Assembly: GCA_934047225.1 (NCBI GenBank) | Contig: OW204001.1 | Location: 9,160,201 to 9,224,200 of the forward strand | Reading direction: 5' to 3' | DNA: 64,000 nucleotides | Source of the DNA: Ypsolopha sequella | Lineage: Eukaryota; Arthropoda; Insecta; Lepidoptera; Ypsolophidae | Shown here: positions 55,443 through 64,000 of the stretch, one piece after another | Layout of the letters: the number at the start of each line of letters is the position of its first letter | Position numbering within the stretch: position 1 is the stretch's first letter | The notes under the pieces: generated by a model | Told to the model about the DNA's origin: nothing | Database searches by the model: none | What the model saw: the letters and a program-made list of their open reading frames with translations, nothing else | Position numbers and translations under genes: made by a program

Positions 55443-56715
55443 CTTGTAGCCATATTGTAGGTGAGAAAGATGACCTCTAGCGTTTTGTTCTCATCCCTTT
55501 TATGGCATAGTTATGTATTGCTTTTTGGCCTGCCAAAACTAGAATTCTGTATTTTTTGACGCTCGCCACTGGAAAGGTGAATGACAGACCTGCAGGATCC
55601 TCAAGATTTAATTGTTTTTGGCAAAATGATTTACTTTTCAATTTGTATCACATTTTTTATGGATAATTTAATTTTTATGAATATATATCGTTACGTATAT
55701 GTATATAACTAATCAAAATACATTTAACTTCACTAGCTCGAAAAGCGCGCCTTTATTGCTTAAAACCAGTGAGCAAAAGTAAATTTTGCTCTCTCGTGAA
55801 GAAAAGTGTTTTTTGAAGACACTTTAAGAACGCTGCGAATTGTAATTTCGCATTTCATTGGCTCACGAAACTTTCAGAAACTCCATATACTCTAATGTAA
55901 GTCTGCTCGAGGGAAAGAGGGATAGCAAAGCTTGGCGGCTAACTCTTTCACTCTATATGGATTCTTTCGATACAGATTGGAAGGCTATACACAGCACTGC
56001 AGCTTGTCGGATACCGTAGACAAAGTAAACTTCTCGTAATCTTGTGTTCCAACGTGTATGGAATCCGTACCATAGACAATGGTCTCCGTATCAAAGAGTA
56101 ATGAACTTCTACCGGAAACGGATAGAGTAGAACCCCCGCATGATGGTTGTGTTTTCCAATTTTTGACGGCTTTTGAGATTAATTTATTTAATAAGCAATT
56201 TACATCTTATGTTTTCTCGCTAGTAAGGTGAAAAGTTGTATGTGTCACACGAGAACAAATTGATTTTGTTTCTTTCAACTTTGAATCCCTCACTGCGCTC
56301 AGGATTCTAACTTAGAATCACGCGCCAGGAACTCGCAAAAAAAAAATTTGCTCTCTTGTTGCACAAATAACTATTATATTATTATGTTAATAAATATATG
56401 TTGTTTTTTTTAAGATTTGTTTATTTCTTAGGTTCATTTATTAGTATTAAAACAATAATATTATATTTTAACTCGATTTATTTCGGTCCACGGTATGGGG
56501 CCGTCATCAGTCGAATAATGATGATAATAATAATAAATTGTACGATCGAGTTAAGAAATTACATTATTAAAAACTCAAGATATATGTATTTCGGGTCCGA
56601 TACGGACTGTATTTAATTTAATTATTTATATATACATTACGTATAATATACATATATTCATAAAATAAAACAAGAAGCTCGAAGAAGTAAATATACTTTT
56701 ATATTTTTTTGTATA
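55443..56715. other. Intron with a dispersed repeat
   Basis: No exon. 55965-56110 is related to 37555-37700 in opposite orientation (GGCTATACACAGCACTGCAG, then GTATGGAATCCGTACCATAG). Confidence 0.4.
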
Positions 56716-57296
56716 CTGGGTGTTAATATGAAGTTGCGGAAGCCGAAAACTGGCGATACGAACCATATGAACAATTTTTACTATGGAGCCAAGCCTCGAA
56801 TCACAAAAAAAAGCTGTTCCATAGAAAAGTTACATAGCTACCCGACCAAACTGTATAAAACAACTGATATTTTTTCTCGATTTCTCTATTTTTGGGGCCG
56901 TCCATTAATCACGAGATATTTTTAGCTACTTTTTAACCCCCCTCCCCCTGGTGATACGTGGTGAGGTTTTAGACTACCCCTCCCCCCCTACCCAAAATCA
57001 CGTGAACTTTTTTGGAGACGGCGCGCGGGGAAATCGTTGCTTAGCAACGGCGAGTCAAGGTTACGCACCGTTTTTCGGTTAAAAATTGCGCGTTCAAAGA
57101 AAAAATTAATACACGTGATATCTCACTACACACCCCCCCCCTCCCCCTAATGATATTTGGTGATTTTTCCGAACCTCTCCCCCCTTTCGAGCCTCACGTG
57201 ATTAATGGACGACCCCTTTTTTCACGTAAAGTTGTTCGTATGCACGAGTACTATCGCCAGTTTTCGGCTTCCGCAACTTCATCTTAACACCTGTGT
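56716..57296. mobile_element. Nested foldback element (~580 bp)
   Basis: Outer arms: GAAGTTGCGGAAGCCGAAAA (then CTGGCGATA) at the left, inverted as TATCGCCAGTTTTCGGCTTC (then CGCAACTTCAT). Inner pair: GGCCGTCCATTAATCACG at about 56896 and CGTGATTAATGGACGACC near 57194-57211, surrounding runs of C (CCCCCCTCCCCCT). The inner unit resembles the 48-kb and 62-kb MITEs. Confidence 0.65.
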
Positions 57297-57702
57297 AAAC
57301 GACTTGGCCGGTTGCAAGCATAAAAACCACTAAAATTAAAGTTGTAGCCTACTTCTGTCATTCACCTTTTGTTGAAAAATCAATGTCTTGGTAAGACACT
57401 GACATTGTTTCCAGTTACTGAAAACTAGATCGCGACGGTAATAACGTATGCTAAAACGATGATTTCACACTTTCGCTTTTCAGTTTCAGCGGGCAATGAC
57501 TCTATATAACTATGAAAGTATTCGCAGTTAATTCCGATAAGGCAGCAATGTGGTCGAGTTTTATAGCCTTTTTGAGTTACAGTTTTGATAACAAGAAAAT
57601 TAACTAAGTTTACTGCACCTAGTATGAGTATGAAAAATATAAAGTGCAAAAATTCACAAACGAAAAATGTATATTACACCTTAATATGATAAGTTCACAT
57701 AC

Positions 57703-57880
57703 CCGGAAGCTCATTTCGAGGTTTTCTCCCCCCCAAATGTCCATGCCTTCATCGTAGGAGCCTATCTTGTAGAAGTAATCCTTGTCTATGGCGAACAGTC
57801 CCCCCGCCATTGTGGGGGTGCGAAGGGGGGCAGTGCGGTCTCCCCCGCGGCGTTGCATCTCGCGGTCTGGGACGCGGTAC
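57703..57880 (-). CDS. pgant9: pgant9-like GalNAc-transferase, catalytic exon with the WGGEN motif
   Basis: 178 bases entering with one base after TTTTCTTAG (completing Trp TG|G), then 59 codons, leaving in phase 0 at CGG|GTATGT. It encodes [20 protein letters not shown], then [20 protein letters not shown] and [27 protein letters not shown] and the DIWGGEN.E.SFR block form the Gal/GalNAc-transferase motif that contacts the acceptor and donor. The next exon must be 55262-55442 or 47279-47459, and both start with Val-Trp as expected. Confidence 0.92.
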
Positions 57881-58686
57881 CTAAGAAAAGGGGTTATATT
57901 GGTAATGGCGTCCTTACTTATAATTGGGTGCAGAGCTATGATATTGCCGAATTTTTTTTACAGTTTCATGAGTTCATAATACCTGTAATTAATTAACATT
58001 TTCCATTATTTGTTTTTTGTTTCAAAGTTGATTTCAAGGTTTTACATCTACGTATTAAATTTTGTTTCTATTTTCAGTTTCATACCTAAAGGTAATCTTC
58101 AAAAACAGTTCGTCCTAAATGCCATCCATTTCTGAGGAAAATTCGATTTTTTTTTTGTGTGTGCACTGTATTTATGAATAAACGTATTTCTATTCTATTC
58201 TAATACTTTTTTCCAACTGACATCTTTCAAAAATTAAATTAATGTTGCTGTTAACTCAATGTGGTCTCATTCATAAACAAAAAAAAGTATATGAAATTTT
58301 GATTCGTTATTCCTATAAAAAATAGTAGTACAGAAAATAGAGCTTTCTTCAAATTCTCCATAAAAAACGGACATTTCATAGGTTTGGACCTAATATAATT
58401 TTTTTAACGTTGCAATGGCACGTTCATTCGTAGCGTAGGCGTGTCTGCTTTGTGCGGTTGGTCGTACTATTTATTTTGGTCGTACAGTACACGGCAGTAA
58501 ATAATGCACATCGGTTATCTTCGGCTTCGCCACGTCTGTCGCCAGTGCTTCGTGCAAGAGAGATGACGCTACGATGCGATATGCATTATTTACCGCCGGA
58601 CCTGTACTGCTTATTTTATTTGTATAACAGACTCACGGATCCCACAGTCAAACTGTAAATGCAGTTTTGTGGGACATTGTTTAGTT
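57881..58686. other. Intron with retroelement tail and hairpin
   Basis: No exon. A TATTCTATTCTAAT tail at about 58190-58205 looks like the end of a non-LTR element. GGCAGTAAATAATGCACATCG and CGATATGCATTATTTACCGCC form an inverted pair at 58491-58604. Confidence 0.45.
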
Positions 58687-59250
58687 TTTAGGGTTCCGTA
58701 CCTCAAAATGAAAAAACGGAACCCTTATAGGATCACTTTGTTGTCCCTCTGTCTGTCTGTCAACACCCTTTAGCTCGGGCCCTGTATAAGATATCAAGTT
58801 GAAACTGATACCTCCTACAGAAGTCTGCAGCCCCATGGTGCTGTAAAAAAATCAGGCTTCGAATTCGACGCGACAAAAAGGTATTGCACTTTACATAATC
58901 AATTTCATACAAATTTTTGACACTCGCAAGGGAATCAATACTTATAGGGCACTTCCAGTTGACTTAGAAACTTGAAATTTCGTTTACAGATTTTATAGCA
59001 CACACGTCATGGTAAAAAAAAGTCTGAAAATTACAAATATTTAATAATTTAGCTTTAGGAAGTTACTAAGACCAAATTAATCAGAGCCTTTAGATGCATA
59101 GAGTAAACTCGTAGTGCCAGGTTAAGTTGGTCCTTCATAACTACAAGTGGAAGTATTTACCACAATGTTTTAAGGGTTCCGTACCCTTATTGTGTGGTGA
59201 TACCAAACCCTAGTACACGAGTCCGACTCGCACTTGGCCGTTTATTTTTT
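58687..59250. repeat. Lepidopteran 'gggttccgtac...cgcacttggccg' repeat
   Basis: Begins TAGGGTTCCGTACCTCAAAA with the CGGAACCCTTATAGGATCAC block and CTGTCTGTC tract. Ends GAGTCCGACTCGCACTTGGC. This is a widespread moth/butterfly repeat, and partial relatives lie at 5040-5900 and 60412-60620. Confidence 0.65.
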
Positions 59251-59350
59251 AAGAAGAACCCTGCTTTCTGATAAATAAAAGTATTTATCTATTGGTAAAT
59301 CACCATTCACAAAAACAGTCACACGGCTAACTGCAGGATTAGATTCGATT

Positions 59351-59516
59351 AGCGGGTCTACCGCGTAATTCCGATTTTCATCAACATCAACTTGAGATTG
59401 AAATTTGACGTGCGTGCAAAAGATATGGCATGTTAGGCGGGCGTCGTCGCACGCACGTCAAATTTAAATCTCAAGTTGATGTTAATGAAAATCAGAATTA
59501 CGTGGTAGACCTGCTG
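59351..59516. mobile_element. MITE family F, copy 2, near-perfect palindrome
   Basis: AGCGGGTCTACCGCGTAATT, AACTTGAGATTGAAATTTGA and CGTGCGTGC on the left are mirrored on the right as GCACGCACGTCAAATTTAAA and TCAGAATTACGTGGTAGACC. The arms are about 70 bases. Confidence 0.75.
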
Positions 59517-60249
59517 GTCGAGATTAGATTAAAACTCTCAAATCTAATTACATTACGCTTGTCATCATATAGGCTATAAGGTGTGTTGATAAAACAACCG
59601 CCAATCCGGAAACCGCTGATACCACTCAAAGATTGAGAGACACAATGTGATACAATGCAAAAACTCAATAAATAATTTACGATCACAATACGCATTCAGG
59701 CAACATGTCATTCATAACACAAGAGAAGATCAGCAGGCGTATCAACTCATTATCTAACAATTTCTAGTCTGTCATTCGCCTCATTGTTCAACTAAAACAA
59801 ACACTACCTAGGGCTTATTGTTATGCGAGCTGTCCAAAACATTACGTTATAATGCGAGATTCAGCCGCACGGGCTAGGATGTTGTGGCCTATCGAACAAT
59901 AGCTGTTACTTACATAACCAAAACAAATTGGAAATAGTACTCACTAGGAACCAATTACTAGCCAAGCATTACTAAACCTTAAATCCATTACCTGAAGTTT
60001 CATTTCCAATGACAAGCTCTTCAGGTTATACTGGATTTAGTATATCCTTCTTCAGATATTCGTTGCTGAAATGCCGGCTAGAGATAGTACGCTTCTATTC
60101 GAACAACTTTCACTACAGAACTAAATTTTGAAAAAAAATTACAAAATTTACAAGATTGCAAAAAAAGTCAACTGTTCGATATATTTTTATCATATCATCG
60201 ATATATCATTGCAGTATGGGAAAGCACATCGGTAAATTCACGAGTTGTG

Positions 60250-60395
60250 TTGAGACCTGGATAGCTCAGTTGGTAGAGCAATCGCCCGGTAAGCGAGAGG
60301 TCCCGGGTTCGAATCCCGGTTCAGAGCTCCTCACATCCAGATTTACTTTTCTTTCTGCGTTTCTATACAGCAATAATATAATGTTAATTTGGTCC
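60250..60395 (+). repeat. tRNA-derived SINE
   Basis: The head has box A (TAGCTCAGTTGG) and a perfect box B (GGTTCGAATCC) with D-stem GCTC/GAGC, an anticodon-like stem TCGC/GCGA and loop CCGGTAA (GGT, Thr-like), and a good T-stem CCGGG/CCCGG. The first two acceptor pairs fail and position 33 is C instead of T. The 3' body (CTCCTCACATCCAGATTTAC) recurs at 34085-34170, so this is a SINE family rather than a single tRNA gene. Confidence 0.7.
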
Positions 60396-60411
60396 TTTTC
60401 TATGGAATACC

Positions 60412-60620
60412 TTTTTAGGGTTCCGTACCCAAACGTGATCCTATTACAAAGTCTCCGCTGTCTGTCTGTCTGTCTGTCACGGCCGGACAGACAGACGGAC
60501 GGAGAGGCAGACAGCGAACAAAGGCTTTGTAATAGGGTCGTTATATCAGCCGTTATAGGTAGCCAGTTGAAATTTTCATAGAATACGTTTTACTGTGGCT
60601 TCTATCATGGCAAATAATAA
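60412..60620. repeat. 'gggttccgtacc' repeat fragment with an internal inversion
   Basis: GGGTTCCGTACCC, then GATCCTATTACAAAGTCTCC and CTGTCTGTC repeats, are followed by an inverted partner (CAGACAGCG, then GGCTTTGTAATAGGGTC) and AGTTGAAATTTTCATAGA. Confidence 0.5.
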
Positions 60621-61063
60621 AAGTAGTAATAAATATACAAGTAGTTCACCCTGAACTGTGAACTTGCTACCCCCTCTTACAACCCTATATATCGGCAACC
60701 CCTTGACCGATTTGACTCATGTTTAAACTTGAACATTATTTTTGTCTCATTTACTCGTCTACCAAATTTCATGGCGTTCCGACCAACTATACTCGAGTTA
60801 TCGTCGGTCAAACATTCATATATACATACATACAAACGCCGGATTTTTCAAGGAGACTCGGAGAACTTCGCTTGTAAATAAAATATCGATCAAAATTGAA
60901 CCTTAAGCCACTTACTCGTAATTATTGATTTTCGATACCAATTAAATCAATGTAAAAACACTGATTAGTTGGTGAAATTGGACGGTACGGCATTTCCGTT
61001 CTCGGGGCTAGCTGTTCGATGACCACTAACGTGTTCACGATTAAAATAGATTTGAAGACTCAC

Positions 61064-61217
61064 CATCTAAAGTTCAACTTCCAGTTGAACCCACCCCAAG
61101 TGATGTCTGAAGCCTGGATGTACTCGAAGGTCGTGTCGGATATGACGTCAATGATCGGACAGACCACCGTGCTTCTGTCTTCCACTATCCTGGCGAGTAG
61201 AGGCTCCAGCCAGCCCT
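61064..61217 (-). CDS. pgant9: pgant9-like GalNAc-transferase, most 5' exon in the window (GT-A domain)
   Basis: 154 bases after TTTTCCAG, entering with AG (completing a split codon, probably Glu) and leaving with TG of a split Trp before GTGAGT. It encodes [20 protein letters not shown], then [17 protein letters not shown] and [18 protein letters not shown]...VVCPIIDVI and FNW.LNFRW are GALNT catalytic-domain landmarks just after the DxH metal site. The transmembrane anchor, stem, DxH exon and start codon are not visible before the window's right edge, so the gene continues past 64000. Confidence 0.9.
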
Positions 61218-62008
61218 CTGGAAAATCGGAATCAAATTAATAAGCGACGAACACACAGAACGCGTTCGCTTTCTGCGGTCTAAACAATAGAACGCGCGTT
61301 CTCACGGTCTTTCTGTGTAAAGCGTCACCTAGACGTGGGTTGTAGACTTGTGCTTGCTCAGTCATTGAGCGGTTCGATCCGACCTCGTACAATCATCAAA
61401 ACGTACTAGTTCGTTCATTTAGTACTATTAGTACGTGACTCGTTCTGTGTTCCGCTCACCGTACGTTTTGTCCTATGCGACGCCATGCTGTTTGAATCGA
61501 GTCAATGCTTCATCTTTATCTGTAACTACTACCTATAGTTTTGTCGAATGATTTCTTCTTATTTAGGTACTTGGACAAAAAATAACGATTAAGATGATCC
61601 AAACAAAATAATTCAGAGCAATTTTACTTTTTAAAGGTTTGGCATAAGGTACAAAATGGTGTCAAATCTTTTTCCGTTCTTTCTCAGTCTTTCGTTTATG
61701 TATCGTTTTCTTTGACTCTTTCTGTACAACTGAAATGTACTAAAAGACCGATTAGAAAGATCCGTACAGAATAGTTCTTTCTCGTTCACTTACAGGAATG
61801 ATAGTACTGTAGTACTGTACTACACAAGCCTAGTGGGCTGCAGTCGAGATCACGAAGGAGACCGCCGCCGCAACCAACTGGTACCCACACAAGCAGTCAC
61901 ATTCATGCGGTCACACAAAATTCCGTTCTGTTGACACTATTTTGACAAGCGAACGCGCGGCCGGTTGTAATAATTTACATATGTCCGCGCCTGCAACACT
62001 ATGACACG
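61218..62008. other. Intron, no recognised exon
   Basis: No supported coding sequence. The upstream GALNT exon with its DSHCE-type metal site was looked for on the minus strand and not seen. Confidence 0.4.
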
Positions 62009-62782
62009 GGCGATCAGGAGTCGTTCACAAATTACGTAACGCAATTTGGAGGGAGGAGGGGTGACGGTTAGGCGTTACGGTCCTGGTACATGGGGAGAAA
62101 AACAAAGATATTCACAGGTATAACACAAGAAATAAAGACAAATTAATCACGCCAAGAACTAGACTGACCAAAACGCAAAAACAAGGCATATATGCAAAAA
62201 TTGCGATGTATAACAAACTACCTATACAGATTACTAGATTACCGCAACTAGAATTTAAAACCAAGGTAAAGAGATTTTTTGAGAAAAATACATTTTATTC
62301 CATTACAGAATATATGTGTTTAAAATTGAAATCGAGTTCAATGTCAGAATAGTTTTTTATTTATTGGTTTTGTTATTTATTTGTATATTTTTATCGACTA
62401 CTATCAATTGCTTGATAGTATATTCATTTTATTTTATGTAATAATAAGTTATGTTTATAATGTTAATTTTAATTTATTTAATTTTATTTTTTTAATGCAC
62501 AAACCATGTATAACGGACACTGTTATATGGAGAATAAATAATTGTATTGTATTGTATATTGTATTGAAGGGGGTGGTTAATTAGGGTTTGCGTTACGTAA
62601 CGATTTTAGCATAGCTAAATGGAGATTTTACTTCGTAGCAGTTTATACAAAGCACCCTTTACGTAACGGAATGGAGGGGGGGAGGGGTCAAAGCCAAGCG
62701 TTACAGTTATGTTACGTGGGCGGAGGGGGGGTCGAAAATTTAAGAATTTTCTGTTGCGTAATTTGTGAACGACCCCTCACGC
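62009..62782. mobile_element. MITE with 'gtcgttcacaaattacgtaac' ends, split by a non-LTR insertion
   Basis: GAGTCGTTCACAAATTACGT (then AACGCAAT) at the left is inverted as GTTGCGTAATTTGTGAACGA (then CCCCTC) at the right. Purine-rich runs (GGAGGGAGGAGGGG, GGAGGGGGGGAGGGG) and GGCGTTACG/GCGTTACAG blocks lie between. A truncated non-LTR element is inserted at about 62103-62568. Confidence 0.65.
62103..62568 (+). pseudogene. 5'-truncated Jockey/CR1-type retrotransposon (C-terminal tail)
   Basis: The + strand encodes TRNKDKLITPRTRLTKTQ, IYAKIAMYNKLPIQI, FKTKVKRFFEKNTFYSITEY and a stop (TAG near 62350), which is the conserved C-terminal tail of jockey-like reverse transcriptases. A 3' UTR and an ATTGTATTGTATTG tail follow. 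It sits inside a MITE. Confidence 0.75.
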
Positions 62783-64000
62783 GGGTGTGGGTGACCGCGA
62801 ATTTGCACGCGCACTGCCCGCATGTGTTTGAACTCCATCCAAGCCGTCGCATAGATTACAATTACCGCGGAATTACCTTAGGTATAAAGTTCTATAGTAC
62901 CCTTGAATCAGACAAACCTAAGAAAACTAAATAAAAATGTTTAAATTATAAAAGTTAGTACATAAAATAATTAGTAAATAATTAGAACAGTTTATGATGA
63001 ATTACTGAAATAGAGTTAGAAATAGATTTATTCATACAATATAGGTACATTATATACACTTATTTTACACGCCAATTTAAATAATTAGAAAAAATAATTA
63101 AATTAACAATTATAATACCGTTTCCATCAGTATGGTGTTTTTTCAGGAAGCTGCATTTTATTTCATACTAGCCTTTTGCCCGCGGCTCCGCCCGCGTTTA
63201 TTCAACTCTGCCCCATTTTTGGCTCGGGCGTTATTTTATTAACATCTATAGGTTATATTTTGACCAGGGTCACACGGATGATGTACCAAATAAATCAATT
63301 AATTAAGTGATCATGTCAAGGTACTTAAAAAAATTACAAGTTTAAATAAGATTTTAATCCATTAAAAAAAAAATATATATATATATATATGTGTTGCAAA
63401 GTTTCTTGCCCTTCTTCTTAGCAAGACTAATCGAATGGGCGGTTTTAGGCATATATTTGTAATATTATTTATTCCTGATTTCTTTATTTTAAATTTTATT
63501 CCAGTTTATTTTTTATAAAATTTGAGTCAAGCTAACTTCTATTATTTCCTTGTGTATTTCCCATATTCTTATTTATAATATAAAACTATTACCTATAGAC
63601 ATAGATTATTTAATTATATAACATTAAAATCGACCTGTTTATCTGATACACGAACACTACACAAATAAATATATTTCTTCTTCAGTCAGGAAAGGGGTCC
63701 TCTGAGTTCAGTAATTGACTTCATTAATTTTATTGCTCTGGTGTCGTCGACTTAATTAATGAAAGAACATTCTTGGATGTTTTGGGGACTACATAGCTAG
63801 CACCACAGAACAGAACATATGCTAGCACAGTAATATATAAATGGAGATTGATCCAGTATACACTTAAATATATTTATTCTATAATATATTCTAAATATTA
63901 TTTAGAATAGGGTACCAACTACCAATCTCCGGATTCTTAGGTAATCAGACTAATCAGAAATGACCACGAGAAGTGCCTGACTATTATAAATTGATAACTA
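62783..64000. other. Intron or flank with repeats
   Basis: No gene. 63165-63290 is a fragment of the 'cccgcggctccgcccgcg' repeat, 63368-63392 is an (AT)n tract, and 63400-63665 is a reverse copy of the repeat at 1375-1752. Confidence 0.45.

Noticed and set aside
60250..60326. A tRNA-Thr-like gene with intact boxes A and B
   Set aside because: The acceptor stem fails at the first two pairs, position 33 is C, and the downstream body recurs at 34085-34170, so it is a SINE head.
60156..60581. 141-codon + strand frame
   Set aside because: Covers the SINE and the 'gggttccgtacc' repeat.
61218..64000. Further 5' exons of the GalNAc-transferase (DxH metal site, transmembrane anchor)
   Set aside because: No minus-strand frame with those motifs and splice sites is visible; the gene is taken to continue beyond the window.

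Overview
The window looks like nuclear DNA of a lepidopteran insect. It is AT-rich and intron-rich, and dense in short foldback/MITE elements, hAT and Tc1/mariner relics, Jockey/CR1-type non-LTR retrotransposons, tRNA-derived SINE heads and repeats common in moths and butterflies (the 'gggttccgtac' family, the 'cccgcggctttgcccgc' family). Assignment to order is inference from the repeats and from insect-type genes. No rRNA, CRISPR, operon or other prokaryotic structure is visible.

Two host genes can be supported, and they converge tail to tail near 34.5 kb. (1) On the + strand, three exons (28781-28971, 30734-30844, 32794-32889 with the stop) encode the C-terminal, TAB2/3-binding, coiled-coil part of TAK1 (MAP3K7). 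No kinase-domain exon is visible in the 28 kb upstream. Two candidate first exons (20829-20916 and 27250-27355) both end on a good splice donor in the phase the next exon needs. The gene may therefore be a short kinase-less MAP3K7CL-like gene with two promoters; otherwise it is the 3' end of a long Tak1 gene. (2) On the - strand, eight well-defined coding exons (61217 down to 37743) encode most of a polypeptide N-acetylgalactosaminyltransferase, closest by my reading to insect pgant9. They cover the later part of the GT-A catalytic domain and the whole ricin-type lectin domain. Two 181-nt exons (55262-55442 and 47279-47459) are alternative versions of the same catalytic segment and must be mutually exclusive to keep frame. 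The penultimate lectin exon (38926-39060) has two extra partial copies downstream, one of them broken by a deletion and an element insertion. The 5' end of this gene lies beyond the right edge.

Layout: 1-720 palindromic GGCC array between direct repeats; 1.4-5.0 kb a non-LTR retrotransposon flanked by an unusually long ~165-bp duplication; 5.0-7.6 kb hAT-type and foldback elements; 7.85-9.58 kb a complete Tc1-type transposon whose catalytic Glu is Lys; 10-20 kb intergenic DNA with MITEs and one hAT element with a perfect 8-bp target duplication; 20.6-34.5 kb the TAK1-C-terminal-like gene with a mariner relic in an intron; 34.5-61.2 kb the pgant9-like gene with many nested intronic elements; 61.2-64 kb upstream intron or flank with a truncated non-LTR element inside a MITE.

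The most interesting items are the mutually exclusive catalytic-lid exons of the glycosyltransferase, the two phase-matched first exons of the TAK1-tail gene, a ~210-250-bp hairpin element with 12-17-bp target duplications (retroposon-like rather than MITE-like), and the partial tandem triplication of a lectin exon.
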